Shown here: one piece after another, positions 24,797 through 34,750 of the stretch
Layout of the letters: every line of letters begins with the position of its first letter
Position numbering within the stretch: the stretch's first letter is position 1
Origin: Candidatus Hydrogenedentota bacterium
Lineage (GTDB): Bacteria; Hydrogenedentota; Hydrogenedentia; Hydrogenedentales; Hydrogenedentaceae
Assembly: GCA_026415215.1 (NCBI GenBank)
Contig: JAOAHN010000033.1
Coordinates: 1 to 42,513 of the forward strand
DNA: 42,513 bases
Direction: 5' to 3'
Translations under genes and position numbers: made by a program
The notes under the pieces: generated by a model
Seen by the model: the letters and a program-made list of their open reading frames with translations, nothing else
The model's database searches: none
What the model was told of the DNA's origin: nothing

Positions 24797-27122
24797 CATC
24801 TGTTGGGAGAAATCTGATAATCCTCGGACTGTGAGGTGTATTATAACAGTTGAGGGAGCAGTGCAAGGGATAGGGTTCAGACCTTTCATATACAGACTTG
24901 CGAAAGAGTATAGATTAACTGGATTAGTTCGTAATACAGTTTACGGAGTTCAGATTGAAGTACAGGGGCCATTCCAAACACTCCAGGGATTTATAAATGA
25001 TTTGGAGTCAAAAAAGCCTGTTCATGCGGTTATAGAGAGAGTTAGAATTCACGAGGCTCCACCTATCTCTGAAAATAATTTTGTGATTATTCAAAGTGAT
25101 ACAGAGGGGATACTCAAAACCAGAGTAATGCCAGATATCTCGACCTGCTCAGAGTGCTTGCGGGAAATGAACAACCCGAGTGATAGGCGATACAGGTATC
25201 CCTTTATAAACTGTACATTGTGCGGTCCTCGATATACAATAATAATTCGAATGCCATACGACAGAGTTAATACATCAATGGCAGAGTTTAAGATGTGTGA
25301 TGAATGTAGAGAGGAATATGAAAACCCTAACACCAGAAGGTTTCATGCTGAGCCGATTGCATGTCCAAATTGTGGTCCACAAGTGGCGCTGTGGGATAGA
25401 GAGGGAAAAGTAATTTATGAAAGGGATGACGCTATCAATGAAGCGGTGAGATTGATAAAGGATGGAAAGATCTTAGCAATAAAGGGCATCGGTGGTTTTC
25501 ACTTGGTAGTGGATGCTCGGAACTCAGAGAGTGTGAAACTATTAAGAATGAGAAAGTTGAGAGAAGAAAAGCCTTTTGCTTTGATGTATCCAGATTTGAA
25601 CACAGTGAAAATAGATTGTGAGGTAAGTGAGGTAGAGGAAAAACTTCTTGTTTCCGCTGAAGCTCCGATAGTGCTTCTGAAAAGGCGAAATGATTCGACT
25701 GAGGTATCTAAATATGTGGCTCCTGAGCAAGATAGGTTTGGTGTAATGTTGCCCTATGCACCCTTGCATCATTTGTTACTTTCGGCCCTTGGTTTTCCGG
25801 TTGTAGCTACGAGTGGGAATCGTTCTGAGGAACCTATATGTACAGACGAGTTGGAGGCACTTGGCGACCTTAGAGATATTGCTGATTACTTTCTTGTGCA
25901 TAACAGAAAAATACTTAGAGCGGTTGACGATAGTATTGTTCAGGTTGTAGATGGATGCCCCATTGTTCTGAGACGGGCGAGGGGGTATGTACCTCAACCA
26001 GTTGTGGTACCTCAAGAGACATCGCAAACAATACTGGCTGTTGGAGGTCATTTGAAAAACACGGTGGCAATTTCCTTTGATAATCAAGTAGTCATAAGTC
26101 AACATTTAGGAGATTTGGAGACAAAGAAGGCACAAGATAATTTTTGTCATTCTGTCACACTACTTTCTCAGTTAGTAGAGCGAAAGCCAGAGGTTGTTGC
26201 TTGTGATGCGCATCCTGATTACGCCAGCACGCAGTGGGCTGAAAAACAGGGTCTGAAGGTTGTTAAGGTTCAACACCATATAGCTCATGCTTTTTCCGTC
26301 ATGGCAGAGAAGAAAGTAGATACTCCTGCGTTTGCGGTAATTTGGGACGGAACAGGTTTTGGATTGGATGGGACTATTTGGGGGGGAGAGTTTTTGGTAA
26401 TAAGTAGAGAAAAAATACAGCGGTGGGGGCATTTTAGGACATTTCCTCTTCCTGGTGGGGATAAGGCGGTTCGCGAACCGCGTAGAACTGCATTGGGAAT
26501 GATATATGAACTCTTAGGTAATAAGAGTATGGAATATATAGAAAAAGAAATAGGCCACTTAAGAGAAGTATTTTCAGATTCAGAGTGGAACTCTATAAGC
26601 GTAATGCTGAAGAAAGGGATAAACTCACCACGGACAAGTAGCGTTGGGAGAATTTTTGATGGCGTAGCATCAATACTTAATTTATATCATACCTGTTCCT
26701 ATGAAGCACAGTCTGCTATGAGGCTTGAATCTATTGCCAGATGTTATAAAACAGGTAGGGATGATGTATATAAAACATCAGAGAGTTTTCTGTTAAAGAA
26801 TGAACATGGTGTTAACATAATAGACTGGGGAGAGTTCATTAAAAATCTTATAAATAAATTCAGAGGGGAAAAGAATCTCTCTGAATTGGCAAATCTTTTT
26901 CATTGGACACTTGCGAATACAATCAAGATGTGTGTAGAAACAGCAGGGATTAAGAATGTGATATTAAATGGGGGGTGTTTTCAAAACAGTTTATTATTGG
27001 AGTATACTGTAAACCTCCTGAAAGATAATTATAATGTGTATTTTGCACAAAATGTGCCTCCGAATGATGGAGGAATTTCATTAGGTCAGATTTATTATGC
27101 AGTGAGAGTTGGAAAGGAGTAA
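24789..27122 (+). CDS. hypF: Carbamoyltransferase HypF
   Basis: HypF makes carbamoyl-AMP from carbamoyl phosphate and ATP and passes the carbamoyl group to the C-terminal Cys of HypE, the source of the cyanide ligands. Domains in order are an acylphosphatase-like domain (about 16-105, VEGAVQGIGFRPF), two zinc fingers (CSEC...CTLC and CDEC...CPNC, about 117-190), a YrdC-like domain (about 205-400, IKGIGGFHLVVDA) and a Kae1-like carbamoyltransferase domain (VQHHIAHAFSVMAE; NGGCFQNSLL) to residue 777. All are complete. It overlaps hypB by 8 nt and precedes hypC by 5 nt. Confidence 0.97.
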   Translation: MDNICWEKSDNPRTVRCIITVEGAVQGIGFRPFIYRLAKEYRLTGLVRNTVYGVQIEVQGPFQTLQGFINDLESKKPVHAVIERVRIHEAPPISENNFVIIQSDTEGILKTRVMPDISTCSECLREMNNPSDRRYRYPFINCTLCGPRYTIIIRMPYDRVNTSMAEFKMCDECREEYENPNTRRFHAEPIACPNCGPQVALWDREGKVIYERDDAINEAVRLIKDGKILAIKGIGGFHLVVDARNSESVKLLRMRKLREEKPFALMYPDLNTVKIDCEVSEVEEKLLVSAEAPIVLLKRRNDSTEVSKYVAPEQDRFGVMLPYAPLHHLLLSALGFPVVATSGNRSEEPICTDELEALGDLRDIADYFLVHNRKILRAVDDSIVQVVDGCPIVLRRARGYVPQPVVVPQETSQTILAVGGHLKNTVAISFDNQVVISQHLGDLETKKAQDNFCHSVTLLSQLVERKPEVVACDAHPDYASTQWAEKQGLKVVKVQHHIAHAFSVMAEKKVDTPAFAVIWDGTGFGLDGTIWGGEFLVISREKIQRWGHFRTFPLPGGDKAVREPRRTALGMIYELLGNKSMEYIEKEIGHLREVFSDSEWNSISVMLKKGINSPRTSSVGRIFDGVASILNLYHTCSYEAQSAMRLESIARCYKTGRDDVYKTSESFLLKNEHGVNIIDWGEFIKNLINKFRGEKNLSELANLFHWTLANTIKMCVETAGIKNVILNGGCFQNSLLLEYTVNLLKDNYNVYFAQNVPPNDGGISLGQIYYAVRVGKE

Positions 27123-27127
27123 AAAGG

Positions 27128-27379
27128 ATGTGTTTAGGTATTCCTGGAATGATATTGTCTATTGATGCGACTGATACTACTTTGAGAATGGCTAAGGTTC
27201 GGTTCGGTGGGATAGTAAAAGAAGTATCTTTGGCACTTACTCCCGAGGCAAATGTAGGAGATTATGTAATAGTACATGCAGGTGTCGCAATTAGTGTTGT
27301 AGATGAAGAAGAGGCGAATAAGATAATAAGTGAGATTGGTGAGTTGGAAAGCCCTAAAGAATTTACGGACAGATTTTAG
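27128..27379 (+). CDS. hypC: Hydrogenase assembly chaperone HypC
   Basis: HypC is the small OB-fold chaperone that holds iron with HypD and carries the Fe(CN)2CO unit to the large subunit. The family N-terminus MCLGIP is present, so C2 is the iron ligand after Met removal. H50 (VIVHAG) is the second conserved residue. Length is 83 residues. It sits 5 nt after hypF with an AAAGGAG site overlapping the hypF end, and 17 nt before hypD, its physical partner. Confidence 0.96.
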   Translation: MCLGIPGMILSIDATDTTLRMAKVRFGGIVKEVSLALTPEANVGDYVIVHAGVAISVVDEEEANKIISEIGELESPKEFTDRF

Positions 27380-27396
27380 CCTGGGAAATTAATCTA

Positions 27397-28494
27397 ATGA
27401 AGTACATTGATGAATACCGAAACCCAGATCTGGTTAGAAAATTGATTGGTGATATTAAGAGGAGTTGCACCAGAGAATGGAAGATAATGGAAGTCTGTGG
27501 AGGGCAAACACATGCTTTCCTAAGATTTGGACTTGACCAAGCCCTCTACCCTGAGGTTCAGATGATACATGGTCCCGGCTGTCCTGTGTGTGTAACACCG
27601 GTAGAGAAGATAGATACTGCGATAGCCTTATCCTTTCGGGACAATGTTCTGTTGTGTAGCTTTGGAGATATGTTAAGAGTTCCTGGGACGGAAAAGTCTC
27701 TGCTATCAGCAAGGGTGGAAGGAGCCCATGTTCAAACAGTGTATTCTCCACTTGATGCTGTGAGGATAGCTCAGGAGGATACTTCGAAAGAGGTGGTATT
27801 TTTTGCTGTGGGGTTTGAGACTACCGCTCCGATGAATGCGATATCAGTGAAGAAAGCAAAGGAGTTAGGATTGAGAAATTACTCAATCCTTTGTGCACAA
27901 GTATTAGTTCCCACAGCGATAGAAGTATTGCTAAATGATTCTGCTTGTCAAATAGATGGGTTTCTCTCTGCAGGTCATGTTTGCACGGTTATGGGGTATT
28001 GGGAATACGAGCCAATAGCGGAGAAGTATAAAAAACCTATAGTAGTGACAGGATTTGAGCCTATAGATTTGCTATTAGGTGTAAGAAATTGTGTAGAGTT
28101 ATTGGAAGGGGGAAAGTATGGCGTAGTGAATGCTTATCCTCGTTCCGTGAGGAGAGAAGGAAATACTCAGGCACAAGCACTAATTAAGGAAGTGTTCGAA
28201 GTTTGCGATAGAAATTGGAGAGGAATTGGAGTGATACCTCAGAGTGGATTGAAGCTAAAACCTGAGTATATAGATTATGATGCAGAGGTAAAGTTTGCGG
28301 ATTTGGTGTGTATCTCTGTAACAAAAACTACAGTGTGTATTGCGGGAGAAATACTCCAAGGGAAGAAAAAACCGAGTGAGTGTCCAGCTTTTGCTAAAGA
28401 GTGTACACCAGAGAATCCTTTAGGTGCACCTATGGTATCTAATGAAGGTGCATGCTCTGCTTATTACCAATATTCACATTCTCGGAGGGATTAG
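27397..28494 (+). CDS. hypD: Hydrogenase formation protein HypD
   Basis: HypD holds a [4Fe-4S] cluster and is the scaffold where HypE's cyanide groups are attached to iron with HypC. The conserved cysteines are C34 (EVCGGQTHA) and C62/C65 (GPGCPVCVTP), matching E. coli C41, C69 and C72. GFETTAPMNA is also present. The C-terminal cluster cysteines are in CPAFAKEC and GACSAYYQY. Length 365 is normal. The ribosome binding site is weak. hypE follows after 3 nt. Confidence 0.97.
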   Translation: MKYIDEYRNPDLVRKLIGDIKRSCTREWKIMEVCGGQTHAFLRFGLDQALYPEVQMIHGPGCPVCVTPVEKIDTAIALSFRDNVLLCSFGDMLRVPGTEKSLLSARVEGAHVQTVYSPLDAVRIAQEDTSKEVVFFAVGFETTAPMNAISVKKAKELGLRNYSILCAQVLVPTAIEVLLNDSACQIDGFLSAGHVCTVMGYWEYEPIAEKYKKPIVVTGFEPIDLLLGVRNCVELLEGGKYGVVNAYPRSVRREGNTQAQALIKEVFEVCDRNWRGIGVIPQSGLKLKPEYIDYDAEVKFADLVCISVTKTTVCIAGEILQGKKKPSECPAFAKECTPENPLGAPMVSNEGACSAYYQYSHSRRD

Positions 28495-28497
28495 TGT

Positions 28498-29565
28498 ATG
28501 AACCCTGGGGAATTTGGGAGCACAGGCATTTCGTGGAGCTGTCCAATAGGGTCTACAGCATCTGGAAAGATAACCCTGGCACACGGTGGAGGTGGAACCC
28601 TGATGCATAAGTTAATCAAAGATGTGTTCGAAAAACATTTTTCAAATCCCTACTTGCGACAACATCACGATTCTACCGTGATTGATTTAGGAAAGGTCAG
28701 AGTGGCTTTCACTACAGATAGTTTTGTGGTGAAACCGATATTTTTCCCTGGGGGCGACATCGGAAAATTAGCGGTATGTGGGACACTTAACGACTTAGCA
28801 GTGGCTGGAGCGTGTCCACTTTATCTGAGCGCTGGCTTCATATTGGAGGAGGGATTAGGGGTAGATGTTCTTGAAAAGATAGTTTGTTCTATGAGGAGGG
28901 AAGCGGACCTTGCGGGTGTTAGCATAGTGACGGGAGACACAAAGGTTATAGAGCAGAAAGCGGAGGACGGACTTTACATTAATACAAGTGGTATAGGTAT
29001 CATTAAGTTTGAAGTTCCTCCATCTCCTAAGAATATATGTAGAGGAGACAGAATCATAATAAATGGAGATATAGGTAGGCACGGAATCGCCGTGCTCAGT
29101 GCGAGAGAAAATATTACTTTTGAGCCAGTAATAGAGTCGGATTGTATGAACCTTGCTCCCGCTATCCTTTCGCTCTATGAGGCTGGGGTTGAGGTGCACT
29201 GCCTTAGAGACTGCACAAGGGGCGGACTCGCTACATCTTTGAACGAACTTGCAGAAGAATCGCAGTTGAGTTTCATTATCGAAGAGTACAGTGTCCCAAT
29301 TAAAGATGAAGTAAGAGGTGCATGCGAAATTCTCGGGTTGAATCCTCTTTATGTGGCGAACGAGGGAAGATTTGTAGCTTTTGTCCCGGAGGAAGATGTT
29401 TCGAATGCACTTGATATTTTGAAGGATTTATATCCTGACTTTACACCTGCAGAAATCGGAAGAGTTATTGATAAGCAGAACTCTCCCGTAATATTGAGGA
29501 ACTATGTGGGAATCGATACATCGTTACCTATGCTTTCAGGAGAACAACTGCCAAGAATTTGTTAA
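28498..29565 (+). CDS. hypE: Hydrogenase maturation protein HypE
   Basis: HypE dehydrates the carbamoyl group on its C-terminal Cys to a thiocyanate, using ATP, and donates cyanide to HypD-HypC. The ATP-binding start is ITLAHGGGGTLMHKL. Further blocks are FTTDSFVVKP, GTLNDLAVAGA and CTRGGLATSLNE. The chain ends PRIC, the invariant tail whose Cys355 carries the cyano group. Length is 355. A GGAGGG site straddles the end of hypD. It closes the hyp operon; no clear terminator follows and no hydrogenase structural gene is found downstream. Confidence 0.97.
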   Translation: MNPGEFGSTGISWSCPIGSTASGKITLAHGGGGTLMHKLIKDVFEKHFSNPYLRQHHDSTVIDLGKVRVAFTTDSFVVKPIFFPGGDIGKLAVCGTLNDLAVAGACPLYLSAGFILEEGLGVDVLEKIVCSMRREADLAGVSIVTGDTKVIEQKAEDGLYINTSGIGIIKFEVPPSPKNICRGDRIIINGDIGRHGIAVLSARENITFEPVIESDCMNLAPAILSLYEAGVEVHCLRDCTRGGLATSLNELAEESQLSFIIEEYSVPIKDEVRGACEILGLNPLYVANEGRFVAFVPEEDVSNALDILKDLYPDFTPAEIGRVIDKQNSPVILRNYVGIDTSLPMLSGEQLPRIC

Positions 29566-29832
29566 TCGTTTTTGATGATAGAGGATTCCTTAACTGAGAA
29601 AAGCAAAGAGATGTATAAAGATAAAGATTCCCAGTAATAGTGTGGATATGTTTTAATATATTGTTACTGGTTCAGATTAGTGAGAAAAGAATCAATTTCG
29701 TCACAACACAATTAATAAAAAGTATAAATATATAATTAATAGTTGTAAAAGGAGTATTTTTCGATAGGTAAGTTCTCTTTTTATTATTATTAATGGTGTA
29801 AAAAAATATTTTTTAGGCATAGGGTAAAATTG

Positions 29833-29861
29833 TTGACAAAGGGTGTGATTTGTGATAAACT
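29833..29861 (+). promoter_or_regulatory. Strong sigma70-type promoter of the surface-protein cluster
   Basis: A perfect -35 TTGACA (29833-29838) is followed after 17 nt by TAAACT (29856-29861), with an upstream TG giving an extended -10. It is the best promoter match I found in the window. It lies in the 398-nt gap after hypE, which otherwise shows only AT-rich sequence and TTGTATTGA repeated at about 29894 and 29905. It would drive the small ORF at 29964 and probably the lipoprotein genes that follow. Confidence 0.55.
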
Positions 29862-29963
29862 AAATGAGCAGTATATCTTGTATTTTCGAGTTATTGTATT
29901 GATGTTGTATTGAAAATAATTTAACTACACATAAATGAAACTTTAACAATAGGAGATAGTAAA

Positions 29964-30155
29964 GTGAGACACATAGAGTTGATGTCAAGAAAAAGCTTGC
30001 ACCGTGCAAATTGGTTTGATGATTTGTGCTTTATAGCTTTTTTACTTAATAAGTTGATTTCATTTATGGGAGGACAGAGTCCTTTTTTCCTCTTCGTAGA
30101 AGATAAGTGCCATATTACTACTACTGATAATAATAACACTACTGGTAATACTTGA
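29964..30155 (+). CDS. Small hypothetical protein with GTG start
   Basis: A 63-codon frame starts with GTG at 29964 and has a well-placed AGGAG (29951-29955, 8 nt before). The product has a charged start, a hydrophobic middle (CFIAFLLNKLISFMGG) and a polar Thr/Asn tail (TTTDNNNTTGNT). No family is recognised. The good promoter and ribosome binding site upstream argue for expression; the odd composition argues against. A 14-nt repeat TGAAAATAATTTAA occurs before it (29911) and again before the next gene (30191). Confidence 0.4.
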   Translation: MRHIELMSRKSLHRANWFDDLCFIAFLLNKLISFMGGQSPFFLFVEDKCHITTTDNNNTTGNT

Positions 30156-30221
30156 AGAAAATTAAAACTGTTTTTTTACAGATTTAGTTATGAAAATAAT
30201 TTAAATAGAGAGGGATAAGCT

Positions 30222-30818
30222 ATGAAAGCCCGATGGATAATTACATTTCTGTTTACTTTTGTGATGGTCTCACTTTTGGGAGGATGTTGTGCTTTTAAGG
30301 GCGAGTCTATTCTGTTTCCTGACCAGATGCTCGAGAAAGCGATTCGAACGGAACTCGGTAAACCTTTTTTTATTATATGCTCAGAGGAACTTAAGTCTAT
30401 CACCATACTTAACGCTCGGAATATGGGGATTTCTAATTTAAAAGGGTTAAGATATTGCACTTCCTTAGTGAAACTTGATATGCGGGATAACCTGATTTCC
30501 TCAATAGATGAGTTGCGCGACCTTAAGAATTTAGTGTGGCTTGATTTGGGGAATAATATGATAACAGATATCTCCGCCATCGCTGGATTATATAACCTTG
30601 AATATTTAGACATCTCAGGGAAAGACAATGATGTCAAGGATTGGGCTCCATTGGTGGCCAATGTTCAAGCCGGCGGATTGGGAGGAGGGAGCACGGTAGT
30701 GTTGAGCCCAGAGTGGACTGTAAAGTCCGACGGAAGTTATTATGAAGATTTTGAGCCGGTTTATAAAGTGTTGGTTGATGCGGGGGTAAGGGTAGTTTTT
30801 GCGACGGAATCTCAATAA
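30222..30818 (+). CDS. Leucine-rich-repeat lipoprotein
   Basis: This is a small exported lipoprotein. The signal peptide ends in LLGGC, with C22 the predicted lipidated cysteine. Residues about 75-150 form internalin-like leucine-rich repeats of about 22 residues (LVKLDMRDNLISSIDEL, LVWLDLGNNMITDISAI, LEYLDISG). A short unique tail follows, to residue 198. It probably serves protein binding at the cell surface or in the periplasm. An AGAGGG site precedes the ATG. It lies 77 nt upstream of the first giant lipoprotein gene on the same strand. Confidence 0.8.
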   Translation: MKARWIITFLFTFVMVSLLGGCCAFKGESILFPDQMLEKAIRTELGKPFFIICSEELKSITILNARNMGISNLKGLRYCTSLVKLDMRDNLISSIDELRDLKNLVWLDLGNNMITDISAIAGLYNLEYLDISGKDNDVKDWAPLVANVQAGGLGGGSTVVLSPEWTVKSDGSYYEDFEPVYKVLVDAGVRVVFATESQ

Positions 30819-30895
30819 TCATTTTTATTAAAGATTTCAGCTATAGAGTAATGTATTTTTTGAGTGTAAACTTTAATTGAAAAAGGACCTCGAAG

Positions 30896-33800
30896 ATGAG
30901 GCAAAGGTTATCGCTGTGCTTGACTTTAATCGGCAGTTTGGTTTTCATGTTTTTGCTTCTGGGTTGTCCTCCTACTACAAGGTTTGAGGTGTATCCAGAG
31001 GCAGTGTATTTTGAGGCTAAAGCTTCGGAAAAGAGTGTAGTTATTACCTCTCCTACCGGACGAAAAGTCAGCTGGAGTGCGGTTGAGGTTAGGTGGAATG
31101 TGGAGGAAAGTAAATGGGTAGAAGAGGACATAAGGTGGTTATCATTTGAACCGTCAAGTGGAGAGACATCTACATCTCAATTAGTTAAATTAAGAGTTTC
31201 GAGGGCAGGTCTATCGGCGGGGGAATACAAGGATGTAGGAGTAAAGTTTTCGTCCGGGAACTACAATAAAGTTTTACCTGTGTCTATGAGTGTTGAAATT
31301 ATGTTTCTGGTAGAGCCAAGAGTTGTATATGTAAAGCCAATGATAACTGAAAGTAAACTTACTCTGACTAATAAGAGCAATGTAGACTTGAGTTGGAAAG
31401 TTAAATATATTCCCGATTTGACTAAACCTGGTGAAGTTATGGAATCTTTGCCTTCAGATGTTATGGTTATTCCGAGTAGTGGCTTAATATCTGCAAACGG
31501 AACTTACGATGTGACTGTAAAATGGGATGAGACTCGGGTATCGGATTTTGGTTTGTTATTTGTTTCTACTTTAGGTGAGCAGATTGTAGAATTTAGATAT
31601 TTGAGTTTGTGTGCAGAAAATGAAATAGAAGCTATTCCGAAAGAGTTAGTTTTAACAGTTCCGACATCTGCAGTAGAATCTGATAATTTCACGGGGACAT
31701 TACCGACCTCGAAGCTCATATTGAAAAATAAGAGTTCATCAACTCGAAAGTGGTCAGGGAGTGTGGTGAGTGTCAGCGGTATGAATGTGGATGAAATTTC
31801 TGCTACTCCGACTTCAGGTACTATAAACGGGATGAGTCAAGTAGAGGTTTCTCTTGCGGTAAGTAAACCTAAACAGGTCCAGTTCGGTGCGGGTGTTTAT
31901 TACTTTGTGGTAGATTTTGAGGGTTGCTTCGTAGTCGTGCCACTTAGAGTAGAGCAAAGAGATTTACCCGTAATAGCGGTGTCTCAACCTCCCCAACCAA
32001 GTACACTCACACCTGTGATAGTTCCTATAGATGTGCTGGATTTTGGTAGAGAGGAGGTTCAGAAAGAATTTTGGATAGCGAATATAGGTCCGCTTGAGTC
32101 ACGGTTATATTTCCGTATAACGCATGAGGACGAAGGCTCAGAGAAGCCAATAATTGCAGAGATAAAGCCAAACCTGGGCGGAGCGAATGGTGAGGACGGT
32201 AATCCTGAAGACTTTTATCACCCGAGCTATCCCAATGTGTTGATAGATGGAGTCCGCATTTTAGTTACTATAAATAGAGATAACTTGGTTAATGATGTAG
32301 AGTATAGGACAATAAAAGTGGAGGCACTCGACCGGGATCCCATACAATTTCCTGACCAAGCGGTAGTTTTGAGCGGAGTAGAGCCGAAGACGATTAAAAT
32401 AAGGGTAGAAAAACAGCCATTAGTTGTAGAGGGTGCGTTCAATAGAAGTAGACCTCCTTATGTAATGAGGTTTGTATTTTTGTTAAGGGATTCTTTAGGC
32501 AACGCTGTCCCAACGCAAACTCCTCAGGATTTATCAAAGATAGGAATCACAATTACTGAGGACGATGTGCCTATAGATTTGAGAGAAACCAACTATTATA
32601 TAAGTGGAGCTGAAGATATTAAGGGCAATATTGTTATAATGCTTGATTACACAGGTAGCATGTATTATGCGGGAGTAAACGATCCTGTAAATCCAAGGAG
32701 ACCTGGCGAGGCATTAGAAGATATAAAGAAGGCGGTAATAGACCTTATCTACGATATCCCAGAGTCTTATCAAATAGCGTTAATGTTCCATAATGATAGA
32801 CAGCAAACCAATAGGTTGATTCGTTCTTTTACTACTGACAAAGAATTGTTGAGGCAATCCTTAGAGAGTTTTTATGTCCCTCCAAATCTGATGGGTGCTA
32901 CTGATATTTATGACGCTTTGTCTGAGGCTATAGATAGGCTCGTAGCTGAGGATGCAAAACACCCTCTACCCTTTGACGATGCGGATGTAAAGGGAGTAAT
33001 TTTTATTACTGATGGCTGGGACAATGCATCCTCAATCGATGCAAGCGATATACAAAGTAAGGCTCATGATAATCTTGTTAGATTATTCCCTATTGGTTAT
33101 TCTTCAGGCGGGACAGTGAGTGCGGGAGATTTGATTACTCTGGCAAAAGAAACAGGCGGACACTACTACTCTGCAAAAGATGTTGAATCCTTGCTTAAAT
33201 TGTTTGGGAATAGGAAGTCGTTAGTGTTGAGAAATGCCAGATACGAGGGGGGAAATTTAGTTAGTGTTGTAATACATAATGAGGGTAGAGATAATTTGTC
33301 GTGGAGATGCGATCTCAGTAATTTGCCGGGGTGGATTCGAAGTGTTACTCCTAATCAATCCACTATTCCTCCGGGTGACTCTATTAGTGTGCAACTCTTA
33401 CTCGCTCCGGAGAATGCGGTGCCAAATATCATCCACTCAACCGAGATACCTATAACTTCTAATGATGGTTCTGCAGAAATCAAATTACAGGTTGTATCTA
33501 CGGGTTCAGAATGGGAATCGGTTTCTGTGAATGCTGAAGATGAAACAGGGCGTATCTGGAATGACCTGAGAAACCAGTTGGTCCTTACATATATTACTAC
33601 AAAGCAACAAGACTTTAAGTACTCGATAAGGTTCGACTATAAGCCAGGTGAAGGTTTGCCCATATTAGCGGGAGTATTTGAAGATGATGCCTTTGCATAC
33701 ATAGGTGATATTAGAGCGGGGCAGATCTCATTGCTTACCTCCGGGTTATTCTATGGGAATGATCCTGATGATTCTACCCGGAGAAGTTGGCAAGCGGTAG

Positions 33801-34714
33801 TATATGTGAGGGCAGATTATATTCCCAGAGATGTATATATTTTGAGAACAAGATATTTCCTCCAAAAACCTGATGAAGTCTCAGATGAGCAGTGGAGAGT
33901 ATTGATGTCAAATGTTAATATGAAAGTAGAACCAGCAGAAGATGGTTTGCTTACAGAGAGTGGGAACTGGCGATTTGTAGATGAAGGAGATAATATTTAC
34001 TTGATATTAACTTCTGAAGAGAACGCTTTTCCGTATGGTAGTTTCGGTAATCTATTCAAGATAACTTTGAATAATTTAGATGATTATGTTAACAGTTTTG
34101 GGAACGCGGAGCCTGTTTTATACTTGGGGATGCGGGTTGATAATGAGTTGTTAGTCTCATCTCCTTCTCAAGGGGGTGTTTCAAGGACGAAGTATTTCTT
34201 ATATCCAGGTGGACCTACTTATCCTGAAGGTATCTTACCGGTAACGACATCCTCCAAGTTAGTAGGTCCTTCTACTACTATTAGTGGTTTAGCGGGATTA
34301 CCTGCAAGTTTTAATATCTACGGTGCTTGGGATATTGATAAAGATGGTATTTCTGATTTTATGGACCCTTATCCGAATGACAACACAAGACCTGGTGGAT
34401 GGGTTAGACCTTTGACAATTTCCGTGCCGTCAGGTGTAAGTAAGGCTGTGTTTTATGTAGAAAATAATATTTTAGATACATTCTCATGGAATATATCTTC
34501 GTTTCCTGACTGGGTATCTGAGATCAGATATGGGGAAGATGAAGAGTTGGTATCAGGAGACTTCTCTCTTTCTCCCGGAGAGAAGGAGAAGGTTACTCTG
34601 TACCTCGATACCACCGGGCTTGCTCCTGGAAGTATTGTGGTCGGAGAAGTTGAGATTGAATCGGATTTGCTTGGAACTCAGAAAGTAAGGATATCTGTCC
34701 AAGTAGGCCCTTGA
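30896..34714 (+). CDS. Giant lipoprotein with Ig-like repeats and a von Willebrand A domain (paralog 1)
   Basis: The signal peptide ends FLLLGC (C24). Residues about 28-500 contain Ig-like repeats of the HYDIN/BACON type (for example VDLSWKVKYIP, then VDVLDFGREEVQKEFWIANIG). A von Willebrand A domain starts near residue 575. Its MIDAS metal site is D584-Y-T-G-S588, T669 (GATDIYDA) and D706 (FITDGWD), with Thr in place of the usual first Ser. The C-terminal third contains ADYIPRDVY and a calcium-loop-like DIDKDGISDFMDPYPND near 1145-1160. A repeat-like segment closes the protein at 1272. It is a full-length paralog of the next gene: both share the domain order, the strand before the vWA (VMRFVFLLRD versus VRYVFVFRD) and the ADYIPR and PYG-FG blocks. 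It is probably a surface adhesin or assembly factor. The gene has an AAAGGA site and lies 36 nt upstream of the next gene. Confidence 0.82.
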   Translation: MRQRLSLCLTLIGSLVFMFLLLGCPPTTRFEVYPEAVYFEAKASEKSVVITSPTGRKVSWSAVEVRWNVEESKWVEEDIRWLSFEPSSGETSTSQLVKLRVSRAGLSAGEYKDVGVKFSSGNYNKVLPVSMSVEIMFLVEPRVVYVKPMITESKLTLTNKSNVDLSWKVKYIPDLTKPGEVMESLPSDVMVIPSSGLISANGTYDVTVKWDETRVSDFGLLFVSTLGEQIVEFRYLSLCAENEIEAIPKELVLTVPTSAVESDNFTGTLPTSKLILKNKSSSTRKWSGSVVSVSGMNVDEISATPTSGTINGMSQVEVSLAVSKPKQVQFGAGVYYFVVDFEGCFVVVPLRVEQRDLPVIAVSQPPQPSTLTPVIVPIDVLDFGREEVQKEFWIANIGPLESRLYFRITHEDEGSEKPIIAEIKPNLGGANGEDGNPEDFYHPSYPNVLIDGVRILVTINRDNLVNDVEYRTIKVEALDRDPIQFPDQAVVLSGVEPKTIKIRVEKQPLVVEGAFNRSRPPYVMRFVFLLRDSLGNAVPTQTPQDLSKIGITITEDDVPIDLRETNYYISGAEDIKGNIVIMLDYTGSMYYAGVNDPVNPRRPGEALEDIKKAVIDLIYDIPESYQIALMFHNDRQQTNRLIRSFTTDKELLRQSLESFYVPPNLMGATDIYDALSEAIDRLVAEDAKHPLPFDDADVKGVIFITDGWDNASSIDASDIQSKAHDNLVRLFPIGYSSGGTVSAGDLITLAKETGGHYYSAKDVESLLKLFGNRKSLVLRNARYEGGNLVSVVIHNEGRDNLSWRCDLSNLPGWIRSVTPNQSTIPPGDSISVQLLLAPENAVPNIIHSTEIPITSNDGSAEIKLQVVSTGSEWESVSVNAEDETGRIWNDLRNQLVLTYITTKQQDFKYSIRFDYKPGEGLPILAGVFEDDAFAYIGDIRAGQISLLTSGLFYGNDPDDSTRRSWQAVVYVRADYIPRDVYILRTRYFLQKPDEVSDEQWRVLMSNVNMKVEPAEDGLLTESGNWRFVDEGDNIYLILTSEENAFPYGSFGNLFKITLNNLDDYVNSFGNAEPVLYLGMRVDNELLVSSPSQGGVSRTKYFLYPGGPTYPEGILPVTTSSKLVGPSTTISGLAGLPASFNIYGAWDIDKDGISDFMDPYPNDNTRPGGWVRPLTISVPSGVSKAVFYVENNILDTFSWNISSFPDWVSEIRYGEDEELVSGDFSLSPGEKEKVTLYLDTTGLAPGSIVVGEVEIESDLLGTQKVRISVQVGP

Positions 34715-34750
34715 TGAAGATAAATTTTAAAAATCGATAGGAGTTCCTCA

